The notes beneath the pieces are model-generated. The model was not told the origin of the DNA. It did not search any database and saw nothing but the letters and a program-made list of their open reading frames with translations. From Aromatoleum evansii (GTDB lineage Bacteria > Pseudomonadota > Gammaproteobacteria > Burkholderiales > Rhodocyclaceae): a DNA stretch of 43,058 bases. Shown in pieces: positions 25,894 through 35,733 of this stretch. Made by a program: the position numbers and the translations under genes. The DNA is taken from NCBI RefSeq assembly GCF_012910805.1, contig NZ_WTVK01000046.1, forward strand, positions 1-43,058, given 5' to 3'. Position 1 is the first letter of the stretch. Each line of letters opens with the position of its first letter.

Positions 25894-26057
25894 GAGCCTG
25901 TCGGACTTGAAGAATCGAAGCGAAAATTCGGCTGTGCGAGGACAGATTTTGTCGATTTTGCAGGTCAATGGTCATTCTATTGACCAAATAAGCGGCGAAA
26001 TATGGACCGCCCAGGCGGATTTGCAGCCGATTTCCTTTAAGTCCGACAGGCTCCTAG
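25890..26057. mobile_element. MITE-like palindromic element with target duplication
   Basis: Terminal inverted repeats of 15 bp (GAGCCTGTCGGACTT at 25894-25908; its reverse complement at 26039-26053) are flanked on both sides by CTAG. The middle of the element coincides with a 7-bp hairpin (GGTCAAT 25963-25969, ATTGACC 25979-25985). The 160-bp body is richer in A+T than the genes around it and codes for nothing. A CTAG duplication fits the YTAR target of the IS5 group. It is therefore best called a non-autonomous element; its parent is not in the window. Confidence 0.75.
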
Positions 26058-26158
26058 ACACGCGCAGAAGGTAGTCGCCCGCCGGCATTTCCGCTACGCT
26101 GCCACACCTTTCCGCCTGGCCGGACCCGCAATCAGGACATGTTCGCCGCCGACTTGCG

Positions 26159-27487
26159 ATGAAATCCCTGCTCCATCCCACCCGCGCCGTGGCGCTGAGC
26201 TTCCTGTTCGCGATCCTCGCCGGGACCGCGCTGCTGATGCTGCCGGTCGCGCACGCGGAAGGCGTCGGCGCACCTTTCCTGCCCGCCTTCTTCACGGCGG
26301 TGTCGGCGGTGTGCGTGACCGGTCTCGTGATCGTGGACACCGGCACCTACTGGTCGGGCTTCGGCCAGTTCGTCGTGATGATGCTGTTCCAGTTCGGCGG
26401 CTTCGGCATGATGACCGCCGCGACCCTGCTGGGGCTGATGGTGAACCGCTCGCTGCGCCTGCGCACCAAGCTCATCACGCAGGTCGAGACCCATACGCTG
26501 GGCATCGGCGACGTGTCCGGCGTCGCACGCCTCGTGCTGCTCGTGACCTTCCTGTTCGAGAGCTCGATCGCGGCCGTGCTGACCCTGCGCCTGCACTACG
26601 CCTACGAGCTGCCGTGGGCCGAGGCGGCGTGGAGCGGGCTGTTTCACTCGGTGTCGGCGTTCAACAACGCGGGCTTCTCGATCCATGCCGACAGCCTGGT
26701 GCGCTATGCGTCGGACGCCGCGATGCTGCTGCCGGTGATGGTGGCGATCGTCGTCGGCGGGATCGGCTTCCCGGTGCTGCACGACCTGCGCATGCGCGTG
26801 CGCGATCCCCGCCACTGGTCGCTGCACACGAAGCTGACGCTGGTCGGCACGACGGTGCTGCTGGCCGGCGGCTTCCTGATGCTGCTCGCCGCCGAGTGGT
26901 CCAACCCGGGCACGCTGGGGCCGATGGCGATCCCGCACAAACTGCTCAACGCGGCCTTCGCGTCGGTGTCGGCGCGCACCGCCGGCTTCAACGCGCTCGA
27001 CATCGGCGCGATGACGCACGAGAGCTGGGCGCTGCATTACTTCCTGATGTTCGTCGGCGGCGGCAGCGCCGGCACCGCGGGCGGCGTGAAGGTCGGCACC
27101 GCGGCGATCCTCGTGCTGCTGGTGGTTGCCGAGGTGCGCGGCCATACGGACAGCGAGGCTTTCGGCCGCCGCGTCAGCAGCTCCGCGCAGCGCCAGGCGA
27201 TCACGGTGCTGGTGCTCGGGAGCGCGATGATCGTGCTCGGCACCCTGTTCCTGCTGCGCAGCACCCAGTTCGCGACCGACAAGATCATCTTCGAAGTCAT
27301 CTCGGCGTTCGGCACGGTGGGGCTGTCGACCGGGATCACGGCCGACCTGCCGCCGTCTAGCCAGCTGATGCTGACCGCGCTGATGTACGTCGGCCGCGTC
27401 GGCACGATCACGCTCGCAGCCTCGCTCGCACTGGGCGAGCGGCGCATGCCCTTCCGCTATCCTGAGGAGCATCCCATTGTTGGCTAG
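26159..27487 (+). CDS. ktrB: TrkH/KtrB-type potassium uptake channel subunit
   Basis: The 442-residue membrane protein belongs to the Trk/Ktr/HKT superfamily, with four pore repeats. Visible pore segments include FTAVSAVCVTGLVIVDTG, FHSVSAFNNAGFSIHADS, FASVSARTAGFNALDIG and ISAFGTVGLSTGITADL, each with the selectivity glycine. The MFVGGGSAGTAGGVKVG segment also fits. Its length and pairing with a single-domain RCK subunit favour the KtrB form over the longer TrkH. It overlaps the next gene by 11 bases, so the two are translationally coupled. A repeat element lies about 100 bases upstream. Confidence 0.9.
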   Translation: MKSLLHPTRAVALSFLFAILAGTALLMLPVAHAEGVGAPFLPAFFTAVSAVCVTGLVIVDTGTYWSGFGQFVVMMLFQFGGFGMMTAATLLGLMVNRSLRLRTKLITQVETHTLGIGDVSGVARLVLLVTFLFESSIAAVLTLRLHYAYELPWAEAAWSGLFHSVSAFNNAGFSIHADSLVRYASDAAMLLPVMVAIVVGGIGFPVLHDLRMRVRDPRHWSLHTKLTLVGTTVLLAGGFLMLLAAEWSNPGTLGPMAIPHKLLNAAFASVSARTAGFNALDIGAMTHESWALHYFLMFVGGGSAGTAGGVKVGTAAILVLLVVAEVRGHTDSEAFGRRVSSSAQRQAITVLVLGSAMIVLGTLFLLRSTQFATDKIIFEVISAFGTVGLSTGITADLPPSSQLMLTALMYVGRVGTITLAASLALGERRMPFRYPEEHPIVG

Positions 27488-28166
27488 GCTATTTACCGAA
27501 CAGTTCTCGTTCTCGAAGGGCGACAGCGTCGTCGTGATCGGCCTCGGGCGCTTCGGCGGCGCCGTCGCGCAGTCGCTGATGCGCCTCGGGCACGACGTGA
27601 TGGGCATAGACCGCGACGGCGAGCCGGTCCAGGCCTGGGCCGACCTGCTCACGCACACGGTGCAGGCCGATTCGACCAATGTCTCGGTGATGCGCCAGCT
27701 CGGCGTGGCCGACTTCGCGCACGGCATCGTCGGCATCGGCACCGACCTCGCGTCCAGCCTGATGACCGTGATGGCGCTCACCGAACTCGGCATCAAGGAC
27801 ATCTGGGTCAAGGCGATGACGCCCGAGCACGGCCAGATCGCGCAGCGCATCGGCGCGCACCACGTCGTGTATCCGGAAGCCGACATGGGTCAGCGCGTCG
27901 CGCACCTGATCTCGGGGCGGATGATCGACTACATCGAGTTCGACGACGGCTTCGCGATCGCGAAAGTGCATGCGCCCGCAGCGACCCACCAGCTCTCGCT
28001 GGCCGAATCCGGGGTGCGCGAGAAGTTCGGGGTCACGGTGGTCGGCATCAAGCGCGCCAACGAGGACTTCCAGCACGCCACCCCGCACTCGCGCGTCCTG
28101 GCCGACGACCTGCTGATCGTGTCGGGGCCGACGCGCAAGGTGGAGGCTTTCGCAAGCCAGAAGTGA
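27477..28166 (+). CDS. ktrA: KtrA-type RCK regulatory subunit
   Basis: The 229-residue cytoplasmic protein gates the KtrB channel. Its RCK_N domain has the nucleotide-binding Rossmann motif VVVIGLGRFGGAVAQSL (about 18-34) with the acidic ribose ligand in GIDRDGE. A TrkA_C domain follows (about 140-225). One RCK unit, not two as in TrkA, marks it as KtrA-like. The start is a TTG at 27477, inside the end of ktrB, with GAGGAG about 8 bases upstream; a second TTG follows directly. Confidence 0.9.
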   Translation: MLARLFTEQFSFSKGDSVVVIGLGRFGGAVAQSLMRLGHDVMGIDRDGEPVQAWADLLTHTVQADSTNVSVMRQLGVADFAHGIVGIGTDLASSLMTVMALTELGIKDIWVKAMTPEHGQIAQRIGAHHVVYPEADMGQRVAHLISGRMIDYIEFDDGFAIAKVHAPAATHQLSLAESGVREKFGVTVVGIKRANEDFQHATPHSRVLADDLLIVSGPTRKVEAFASQK

Positions 28167-28183
28167 GCGACGCGGGGTTCGGG

Positions 28184-28708
28184 TCAGTCGCCGCCCTGCG
28201 CAGCCTTCCCCAGCTCTTCCAGCAGGCGCAGCCGTAGCAGCCCGCCGCGAGCGGCAGCCACCTTGCCGTCACGGTCGATCGCGTAGGCAAGGGGCGTGTC
28301 GAACAGCAGGCGGCGGGTCGGCGCGTCGAGGACGTCCTCGACGACCGCGAGGTGCAGGACGATGCCGCGGTCCGCGAGCATCCACCGTGCCGCCTCGTAT
28401 TCGTCGGCGGGGACCAGGGTGCGCAGCACGACCCCTTCGCGCGTCGCGCCTGCGGCGAATCGCTCGAGCTCGCCCAGCGATTTCCGGCACGCGAGACAGC
28501 CGGGCGTCCACAGCACGACAACCGCAGGACGGGTGTCCGCGGCGCTCACCGCGGCCGGCGCGGCGGACAGGGCGGCGAGGTCCTCCGCGCGCGCAGACGC
28601 GGCCGCGAAGAGCGCGAGCGCAAGTGCCGGCCACGCGAGCCGGCGCACCCACGCGCGCGTGGCAATACCGAATCCCGCAGCGATCCCCGCTGCCGCCCGT
28701 CCTTTCAT
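28184..28708 (-). CDS. Thioredoxin-like periplasmic protein
   Basis: The 174-residue product has a long N-terminal signal/anchor region (Ala-rich, to about residue 42, ending SARA) and a thioredoxin-like fold with a CxxC site in VVLWTPGCLACRKSLGEL. The motif CLAC differs from the CPPC/CGPC of classical members. The later cis-proline segment appears as FDTPLAYAID. It may reduce or monitor disulfides in the periplasm. The ATG at 28708 has GGAG 8 bases upstream; an upstream in-frame start exists but adds non-signal sequence. It converges with ktrA. Confidence 0.75.
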   Translation of the reverse strand: MKGRAAAGIAAGFGIATRAWVRRLAWPALALALFAAASARAEDLAALSAAPAAVSAADTRPAVVVLWTPGCLACRKSLGELERFAAGATREGVVLRTLVPADEYEAARWMLADRGIVLHLAVVEDVLDAPTRRLLFDTPLAYAIDRDGKVAAARGGLLRLRLLEELGKAAQGGD

Positions 28709-28867
28709 GTCGTCCGCTCCATCGCCGTGCGCTCGTCGTACCAGTTGGAAAAGGATCGCCTGCCGCGCACCCGCGCTCATTGACAGGCGTCAAGCGCCCC
28801 CCCGCGCGTGGCTTGGACGCGCTCGCGCCCAGGGCTAAGATTCCACGCTTTGCGCCCCCGTACCGCC

Positions 28868-29350
28868 ATGAAACCCGCCCAGCATCCGACCGCCCTGCGC
28901 ACCGCACAACTCCTGGCTGAAGCCGGCGTCGACACGCGCGTCGTCGAGTTCGAACAGCCGACCCGCACCAGCGCGGAGGCGGCCGCGGCGATCGGCTGCA
29001 CCGTCGCCGAGATCGCGAAGTCCATCGTCTTCCGCGGCAAGGAAAGCGGACAGGCGGTCGTCGTCGTCGCGAGCGGGGACAACCGTGTCAGCGAGGCGAA
29101 GGTCGCCGCGCAGGTGGGCGAGGCGCTCGCGCGCGCAGACGCCGATTTCGTGCGCAGCGCGACCGGCTATGCGATCGGCGGCGTCGCCCCGCTCGGCCAT
29201 GCGCAGCCGGTGAAGCTGCTGCTGGACGAGGACCTGCGGCGCTTCGACACCCTGTGGGCCGCCGCGGGCACGCCGTTCTCGGTGTTCCCGCTGACGCCGG
29301 CGCAGTTGCAGGCGCTCACCGGCGCCGCATGGAGCGACGTGCGGCAGTAA
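28868..29350 (+). CDS. YbaK/EbsC-type aminoacyl-tRNA deacylase
   Basis: The 160-residue protein belongs to the YbaK/ProX family, which hydrolyses mischarged tRNAs (such as Cys-tRNA-Pro). Conserved parts are seen: EIAKSIVFRGKESGQAVVVVASGDNRV with the central lysine, GYAIGGVAPLGHAQPVKLLLDEDL, and a closing AGTPFSVFPLTPAQL. The ATG at 28868 gives the full domain; sequence before it is not conserved in style. It stands alone, convergent with the cytochrome b561 gene. The exact tRNA specificity cannot be read. Confidence 0.87.
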   Translation: MKPAQHPTALRTAQLLAEAGVDTRVVEFEQPTRTSAEAAAAIGCTVAEIAKSIVFRGKESGQAVVVVASGDNRVSEAKVAAQVGEALARADADFVRSATGYAIGGVAPLGHAQPVKLLLDEDLRRFDTLWAAAGTPFSVFPLTPAQLQALTGAAWSDVRQ

Positions 29351-29359
29351 AGGCCGCGC

Positions 29360-30052
29360 CTACCAGGCGGGCGTCGTCGCGGCGGGAACCGGGACCGGCG
29401 GCGGCAGCAGGCCGCCCGACACCGCCCACACCGCCAGTCCGGCAATCGCGAGGGCGAAAACCAGCGCCACCGGACCGCCGCCGCGCGCGGGCGGGATCGC
29501 GGGGTCGTCCACCGCCTTCACGCCGGTGATCATCGGGCGGATCAGGTTGTCCTTCTTCACGTGCGTGTGCCACATCACCGCACCGACGTGCAGCGCGACC
29601 AGGCCGTACACGATCCATTCGGCCTGGCGGTGCAGGCCGCTGATCCAGGTCGACAGCTCGCTCGAGATCGCCTGGTAGAGGGGACCATAGAAGGCGATGT
29701 CGTCATTGGAAAAGGCGCCCGCCAGCGCCTGTCCCGCCATCAGCGACAGCAGCGCGACCGTCGACAGCGCGCCGAGCGGGTTGTGCCCGACGCCGCGCCA
29801 GTGCCCCTTCAGGTAGGCGCCGATCGCGGCGGGCGTCGGCAGGAACTGGGTGAAGCGCGCATAGGTGGAGCCGACGACGCCCCAGACGACGCGGAACACG
29901 ACGACGCCGAGGATCGCCAGTCCGATGCGACCGTGCCATTCCATGGCGTTGCCGCCGATCTTCACGCTGAGGATCGCGCTCGCGACCAACGCAACGAGCA
30001 GCCAGTGCGCGAGACGGGTGGGGAGGTCCCACAGCAGGATGGGGTGCTTCAC
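29360..30052 (-). CDS. Cytochrome b561-type membrane protein
   Basis: The 230-residue inner-membrane protein has four main membrane segments and histidines placed as in the di-heme cytochrome b family of Ni/Fe-hydrogenase and cytochrome b561 subunits: WDLPTRLAHWLL (H16), MEWHGRIG (H40), LHRQAEW and LHVGAVMWHTHVKKDN. A short Pro/Ala-rich tail with a fifth hydrophobic stretch follows. It passes electrons between quinones and a periplasmic partner. The ATG overlaps the uvrA stop (ATGA), an unusual pairing. No partner gene is adjacent. Confidence 0.87.
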   Translation of the reverse strand: MKHPILLWDLPTRLAHWLLVALVASAILSVKIGGNAMEWHGRIGLAILGVVVFRVVWGVVGSTYARFTQFLPTPAAIGAYLKGHWRGVGHNPLGALSTVALLSLMAGQALAGAFSNDDIAFYGPLYQAISSELSTWISGLHRQAEWIVYGLVALHVGAVMWHTHVKKDNLIRPMITGVKAVDDPAIPPARGGGPVALVFALAIAGLAVWAVSGGLLPPPVPVPAATTPAW

Positions 30053-33000
30053 GATTTTCTTCCTTTCTTCGTCTTGCCCGAGGCGGGGATTACCGAGGCG
30101 GCAGCGCCCTCCCCGTTAACAGCGCGCGACGCGAGAAATTCCCCGAGGATGCGCGCGGTATGCGAGCCGCTGCCCGCGCACACGTCCGCAACCGGCCCCT
30201 GCGCGACGATCCTGCCGCCGCCGTCGCCCCCTTCGGGACCGAGGTCGATCAGCCAGTCGGCCTCGGCCATCACGTCGAGGTCGTGCTCGATCGCGAGCAC
30301 GGTGTGGCCGGCATCCGCGAGGCGGTGCAGCACGCGGATCAGCTTGTCGACGTCGGCCATGTGCAGGCCCACGGTCGGCTCGTCGAGCACGTAGAGGGTA
30401 TGTTTTTCGGCCGGCAGCGGACGGCCGCCGGTCTTGGCGCTCTCCCCTGCGCGGCCGCGCACTTTCGCGAGCTCGGTGACGAGTTTGATGCGCTGCGCCT
30501 CGCCGCCCGACAGCGTCGGGCTGGGCTGGCCCAGCGTGAGGTAGCCGAGACCGACGTCCTGCAGCAGCGCCAGGGGATGCGCTATCGACGGATGTGCAGC
30601 GAAGAAGTCGACCGCCTCGTCGACCGGCATCGCCAGCACCTCGGCGACCGTCCTTTCGCGCCAGCGCACGGTGAGCGTCTCGGGGTTGAAGCGCGCGCCG
30701 CCGCAGGCATCGCACGGCAGCTTCACGTCGGGCAGGAAGCTCATCTCGACGGTGGTCTGGCCCTGGCCTTCGCATACCGGGCAACGGCCGGCGCCGGTGT
30801 TGAACGAAAAGCGCGATGCGTTCCAGCCGCGCGTCTTCGCCTCGAAAGTCTCGGCGAAGAGCTTGCGGATCGCGTCCCAGAAACCGACATAGGTTGCGGG
30901 GCAGGAACGCGGCGTCTTGCCGATCGGGGTCTGGTCGACTTCGAGCACGCGGCCGACCGCCTGCCAGCCTTCGATGCGTTCGCAGCCGACCGGCTCAGCG
31001 GCGCTCGTCTGCGCCTCGCCGCGGCGGCGGGCGCGCTGCGCGTCGGGATCGCCGAGCAGCGCGTGCAGGGTGGCGTGGATCACGTCGCGCGCGAGCGTGG
31101 ATTTGCCCGAGCCGGACACGCCGGTCACCACCGTCAGCCGTCCGAGCGGCAGGCGCGCTTCGACGGAGCGCAGGTTGTGCAGCGTCGCGTTCTTCACGAC
31201 GAGGAAGGGGTGGTCGTCGCCGATCGCCAGCGGCGGGCGCATCGGGTGCTGCAGCGGCGCGCGGAAGCAGGCGCCGGTGGCCGATTGCGGGGCGGCCATC
31301 AAGTCGGCGAGTTTGCCTTCGGCGACGACTTCGCCGCCGCGCACGCCGGCGCCGGGGCCGAGGTCGATGACGTGGTCGGCACGCCGTATCGTGTCCTCGT
31401 CGTGCTCGACGACGAGCAACGTGTTGCCGCGGTCGCGCAAGGCTTCGAGGGTGTCGAGCAGCATGCGGTTGTCGCGCGGGTGCAGGCCGATGGTCGGTTC
31501 ATCGAGGATATAGCACACGCCACGCAGGTTGGAGCCAAGCTGGGCGGCCAGCCGGATGCGCTGCGCCTCGCCACCCGAGAGCGTCGGCGCGCCGCGATCG
31601 AGCGCGAGGTAGGCGAGGCCGACCTGCTGCAGGAAGTCGAGCCGGCCGCGGATCTCGGTGACCAGGTCGCGCGCGATGTCGGTCTCGCGGCCTTCCAGGC
31701 TGAGGGTCTCGAAGAAGCCGGCGACCTTGGCGACCGGCTGCGCGGAGAGTTCATGGATGCCGAGCTCGCGGAAGCGCACGGCGCGCGCGACCGGGTTCAG
31801 GCGCGCGCCGTCGCAGCTCGGGCAGACTTCTTCCGTGACCTGTTCGGTCTCGGCGAGATCCAGCTCGTTGGCGTCCTCGACGCGGCCGATGGTGCGCTGG
31901 CCGGTGCCGTAGCAGCTTTCGCACCAGCCATGCTTGGCGTTGTACGAGAACAGGCGCGGATCCGGCTCCGGGAAGCTGTCGCCGCAGGACGGGCAGGCGC
32001 GCAGCGTCGAGAAGGTGTGCGGCTGGGCGCCGACCTTGCCGAGCTGCAGCACCTTGACGACGCCCTTGCCGTGCTCGAGCACCTCGGCCAGTTGGGTGCG
32101 CAACGCCGCCTCGTGCTCGGGGCCGACGACGACGAGGCCGACTGGCAGCTCGATGGTGTGCTCGACGTAGCGGTCCAGTCTGGGCCATTTCGCCGTCGGC
32201 AGGTAGTCGCCATCGACGCGCAGTTGGGCGTAGCCCTTGCCCTTGGCCCATTTCGCGAGCGCGGTGTACAGGCCCTTGCGGTTCGTCACCAGGGGCGCGA
32301 GCAGTTCGACCGAGGCGCCGCGGTAGTCGCGCAGGATCTGCGCCGCGATCGCGTCGAAGCTCTGTGGCGACACCGGGACGTCGCACTTCGGGCAGAACTG
32401 GGTGCCGAGCTTGACGTACAGCAGGCGCAGGAAAGGCTGGATCTCGGTCAGCGTGCCGACCGTGCTCTTGCGGCCGCCACGGGAGACGCGCTGCTCGATC
32501 GCGACCGTCGGCGGGATGCCGAACAGCGCATCGACGTCGGGGCGCGCGGCGGGCTGCACGAACTGACGCGCGTAGGCGTTGAGCGATTCGAGGTAGCGGC
32601 GCTGGCCTTCGCCGAACACGATGTCGAAGGCGAGCGTGGACTTGCCGGAACCGGACAGGCCGGTGATGACGGTGAAACGGTCGCGCGGGATCGTCAGGCT
32701 GACGTTCTTCAGGTTGTGCTCGCGCGCATGGCGGATCTCGATCGCCGGCGCGGCGACCGGGCGGTAGCGCGCGACGGGCTCGGCCACCGCGGTCGTCGGC
32801 TTGCCCAGCGATTGGGCGTAGGCGCGCATCGCAACCCCGGTATGGGAGCTGGCGCAGGCCATGACCGTTTGCGGCGTGCCGGCGACGACCAGTTCGCCGC
32901 CGTCCTCGCCACCTTCGGGGCCGAGGTCGATGAGCCAGTCGGCGGCGAGCAGCACGTCGAGGTTGTGTTCGATGACGACCAGCGCGTGGCCGGCGTCGAG

Positions 33001-35730
33001 GAGCTTTTCGAAGGCGCGCAGCAGGGTCGCGACGTCCTCGAAGTGCAGGCCGGTCGTCGGTTCGTCGAAGAGGAAGAGCAGGCGACCGGGCTGCGATTTC
33101 GCCTTCGACTTCTTGCCGGATAGTTTCGCCGCTTCCGCGAGATGGCCGGCGAGCTTGAGGCGCTGCGCCTCGCCGCCGGACAGCGTCGGCACCGGCTGGC
33201 CGAGCTTCAGGTATTCGAGGCCGACGTCGGCGAGCGGCGCGAGCGCAGCCTGCACGGCAGGCTGGTCGGCGAAGAAGGCCAGCGCCTCCGACACGGTCAT
33301 GTCGAGCACGTCGGACACCGATTTGTCGCGCCACGTCAGCTCCAGCACTTCGGGCCGGTAGCGCTTGCCGTCGCAGTCCGGGCAGCGCAGGTAGACGTCG
33401 GACAGGAACTGCATCTCGACATGCTCGAAGCCCGAGCCGGTGCAGGTCGGGCAGCGGCCGGTGCCGGAGTTGAAGCTGAAGGTGCCCGGCGTGTAGCCGC
33501 GGCTCTTGGCTTCGGGCAGCGCCGCGAACTGCGCGCGGATCGCGTCCCACGCGCCGACGTAGCTGACCGGGTTGGAGCGCGCGCTCTTGCCGATCGCAGA
33601 CTGGTCGACCATCACGACACCGGCGAGCTGGTCCAGCCCTTCGAGGCGCTCGTAGGCGCCGGGCGCCTCGGTCGCCTGGCCGAAATGCTTCGCCAGCGCG
33701 GGGTGGAGCACGTCCTGGATCAGCGTGGACTTGCCCGAGCCCGACACGCCGGACACGCACACCAGCTTGCCGAGCGGAATCTCGATGTCGAGGCTGCGCA
33801 GGTTGTGCTCACGCGCGCCGACGAGGCGCAGCACGGGGTCGTGCTTGCCGACCGGGCGCAGCTTGCGGCCGGCATCGACGCGTTTCCGGCCGGCAAGGTA
33901 GGCGCCGGTGAGTGACGTGGGGTCGGCGGCGAGCTCGGCCGGCGGGGCGTAGGCGACGATCTCGCCACCGCGTTCGCCGGGGCCGGGGCCGATGTCGAGC
34001 AGGCGGTCGGCGGCGGACATCAGCTGCGGGTCGTGTTCGACGACGACCAGCGTGTTGCCGGCATCGCGCAATCTCGTCATCACCGCGAGGATGCGGTCGA
34101 TGTCGCGCGGATGCAGGCCGATCGAAGGTTCGTCGAGGACGAACAGGGTGTTCACGAGCGAGGTGCCGAGCGCGGTCGTGAGGTTGATGCGCTGCACTTC
34201 GCCGCCCGACAGCGTGCGCGACTGGCGGTCGAGCGTGAGGTAGGCGAGGCCGACGTTGGCGAGGTAGTCGAGGCGGCTGCGGATCTCGCCGAGCAGCAGT
34301 TCGGTGGCTTCGTCGAGGCCGGAGGGGAGTTCGACGCGGGCGATGAAGTCGCGCACGCGGCTCACCGGTTGGGCCATCAGCTCGTGGATGGCGAGGCCGT
34401 AGCGGTGCTGTGGGAGCGGCTTCAGCCGCGAATCGGCGTCAAACGGAGCCGAGCCGGTGGATTCGCGGCTAAAGCCGCTCCCACGAAAGTCGTTCAAGGG
34501 CTCCGTACCCAGCCGCCACAGCAGCGCCTCCGGCTTCAGCCTGGCCCCCTTGCACGCCGGGCATTCCGTGTAGCTGCGGTAGCGCGACAGCAGCACGCGG
34601 ATGTGCATCTTGTAGGCTTTTGTCTCCAGCCAGTCGAAGAAGTGGCGCACACCGTACCACTTGCGCGGCCACGAGGCCTCCCAGCTCTTCCATTCCGGGT
34701 CGCCTTCGAGCAGCCACGCGCGATGTTCCGGCGGCAGGTCGCGCACCGGCACGTCCATCGCCACGCCGTATTTCTTCGCCATCTTCGCGAGGTCGTCCTG
34801 GCATTCGCGGTAGCTCGCGGTCTGCCAGGGTTTCACGGCGCCTTCGGCGAGCGTCTTCGATTCGTCCGGGATCACCAGCGAGAAATCGACGCCGATCACG
34901 CGCCCGAAGCCGCGACAGGTGTCGCAGGCGCCGATCGGCGAGTTGAAGGAGAACAGGCCCGGGGTCGGATCTGAATAGTGGATGTCGCAGTCGGCGCAGT
35001 GCAGGTCGCGCGAGAAGCGCCACACCGTCTCGCCTTCGTCATGCTGCGCGCGCACCGCGAGGCGGCCATGGCCATGGGTCATCGCCGTCTCGATCGCTTC
35101 GCTGACGCGGCTGCGTTCGGCATTCGAGAAACGGAAGCGGTCCTGCACGACGTGCAGCAGGTCGCCACTATCCGTCGTTTCGCGCGCATGGATGCGCGTG
35201 TAGCCCTGCTGGTTCAGCAGCTGCGTGACTTCGTCTTCGCTGAAATTCTTCGGCACCGGCACCGCGAAGGTCAGCACCAAGCGCGGGTCCTCCGCCGCGC
35301 AGCGTTCGGCGAGCGCCGCATGCACGCTGTCGGGGTCGTCACGCCGCACCGGCTTGCCGCAGCCGCGGCAATACAACTTCGACGCGCGGGCGTACAGCAG
35401 CTTGAAGTGGTCGGTCAGCTCGGTCATCGTGCCGACCGTGGAGCGCGAGGTGCGCACCGGGTTGGTCTGGTCGATCGCGATCGCCGGCGGCACGCCCTCA
35501 ATGCGGTCGACCTGCGGCTTGTCCATGCGGTCGAGGAACTGCCGCGCGTAGGGCGAGAAGGTCTCGACGTAGCGGCGCTGGCCTTCGGCGTACAAGGTGT
35601 CGAAGACCAGCGAGGATTTGCCGGAGCCCGAGACTCCGGTAACGACCGTCAGCTCGTTCAGCGCGATATCGAGCGAGAGGTTCTTGAGGTTGTTCTGGCG
35701 CGCGCCGAAGATGCGGATGCGGTCGGACAT
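30049..35730 (-). CDS. uvrA: Tandem-fused UvrA excinuclease subunit with four ATPase cores
   Basis: This 1893-residue protein is two UvrA-like units in one chain; ordinary UvrA is about 940. P-loops lie near residues 35 ([10 protein letters not shown]), 663, 1025 ([10 protein letters not shown]) and 1539. [13 protein letters not shown] signatures lie near 507, 850, 1382 and 1740. Several CxxC zinc-binding pairs are present (CPTC/CPDC near 760; CPVC/CDAC near 1640). UvrA finds damaged DNA and loads UvrB. Long double UvrAs occur in other betaproteobacteria, usually beside a normal UvrA; whether one exists here is not visible. Residues 416-441 are encoded by a REPIN (34410-34484). Confidence 0.9.
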   Translation of the reverse strand: MSDRIRIFGARQNNLKNLSLDIALNELTVVTGVSGSGKSSLVFDTLYAEGQRRYVETFSPYARQFLDRMDKPQVDRIEGVPPAIAIDQTNPVRTSRSTVGTMTELTDHFKLLYARASKLYCRGCGKPVRRDDPDSVHAALAERCAAEDPRLVLTFAVPVPKNFSEDEVTQLLNQQGYTRIHARETTDSGDLLHVVQDRFRFSNAERSRVSEAIETAMTHGHGRLAVRAQHDEGETVWRFSRDLHCADCDIHYSDPTPGLFSFNSPIGACDTCRGFGRVIGVDFSLVIPDESKTLAEGAVKPWQTASYRECQDDLAKMAKKYGVAMDVPVRDLPPEHRAWLLEGDPEWKSWEASWPRKWYGVRHFFDWLETKAYKMHIRVLLSRYRSYTECPACKGARLKPEALLWRLGTEPLNDFRGSGFSRESTGSAPFDADSRLKPLPQHRYGLAIHELMAQPVSRVRDFIARVELPSGLDEATELLLGEIRSRLDYLANVGLAYLTLDRQSRTLSGGEVQRINLTTALGTSLVNTLFVLDEPSIGLHPRDIDRILAVMTRLRDAGNTLVVVEHDPQLMSAADRLLDIGPGPGERGGEIVAYAPPAELAADPTSLTGAYLAGRKRVDAGRKLRPVGKHDPVLRLVGAREHNLRSLDIEIPLGKLVCVSGVSGSGKSTLIQDVLHPALAKHFGQATEAPGAYERLEGLDQLAGVVMVDQSAIGKSARSNPVSYVGAWDAIRAQFAALPEAKSRGYTPGTFSFNSGTGRCPTCTGSGFEHVEMQFLSDVYLRCPDCDGKRYRPEVLELTWRDKSVSDVLDMTVSEALAFFADQPAVQAALAPLADVGLEYLKLGQPVPTLSGGEAQRLKLAGHLAEAAKLSGKKSKAKSQPGRLLFLFDEPTTGLHFEDVATLLRAFEKLLDAGHALVVIEHNLDVLLAADWLIDLGPEGGEDGGELVVAGTPQTVMACASSHTGVAMRAYAQSLGKPTTAVAEPVARYRPVAAPAIEIRHAREHNLKNVSLTIPRDRFTVITGLSGSGKSTLAFDIVFGEGQRRYLESLNAYARQFVQPAARPDVDALFGIPPTVAIEQRVSRGGRKSTVGTLTEIQPFLRLLYVKLGTQFCPKCDVPVSPQSFDAIAAQILRDYRGASVELLAPLVTNRKGLYTALAKWAKGKGYAQLRVDGDYLPTAKWPRLDRYVEHTIELPVGLVVVGPEHEAALRTQLAEVLEHGKGVVKVLQLGKVGAQPHTFSTLRACPSCGDSFPEPDPRLFSYNAKHGWCESCYGTGQRTIGRVEDANELDLAETEQVTEEVCPSCDGARLNPVARAVRFRELGIHELSAQPVAKVAGFFETLSLEGRETDIARDLVTEIRGRLDFLQQVGLAYLALDRGAPTLSGGEAQRIRLAAQLGSNLRGVCYILDEPTIGLHPRDNRMLLDTLEALRDRGNTLLVVEHDEDTIRRADHVIDLGPGAGVRGGEVVAEGKLADLMAAPQSATGACFRAPLQHPMRPPLAIGDDHPFLVVKNATLHNLRSVEARLPLGRLTVVTGVSGSGKSTLARDVIHATLHALLGDPDAQRARRRGEAQTSAAEPVGCERIEGWQAVGRVLEVDQTPIGKTPRSCPATYVGFWDAIRKLFAETFEAKTRGWNASRFSFNTGAGRCPVCEGQGQTTVEMSFLPDVKLPCDACGGARFNPETLTVRWRERTVAEVLAMPVDEAVDFFAAHPSIAHPLALLQDVGLGYLTLGQPSPTLSGGEAQRIKLVTELAKVRGRAGESAKTGGRPLPAEKHTLYVLDEPTVGLHMADVDKLIRVLHRLADAGHTVLAIEHDLDVMAEADWLIDLGPEGGDGGGRIVAQGPVADVCAGSGSHTARILGEFLASRAVNGEGAAASVIPASGKTKKGRKS
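34410..34484. repeat. REPIN inserted in frame in uvrA, copy 2
   Basis: Two 25-bp inverted arms (34410-34434 and 34460-34484) differ at one pair and enclose a 25-base middle. They begin GTGGGAGCGGCTTCAGCC, as in the element at 7876-7930. The whole is 75 bp, a multiple of three, with no stop in the frame used. It encodes [19 protein letters not shown] and nearby residues, which are out of character with the flanking UvrA sequence. Confidence 0.85.
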
Positions 35731-35733
35731 CGT

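Noticed and set aside
30160-33123. Open frame of 987 codons antisense to uvrA
   Set aside because: It mirrors the codons of uvrA on the other strand, has no family motif and is rich in Arg/Ala/Gly/Asp/Val, as expected from third-position GC bias.
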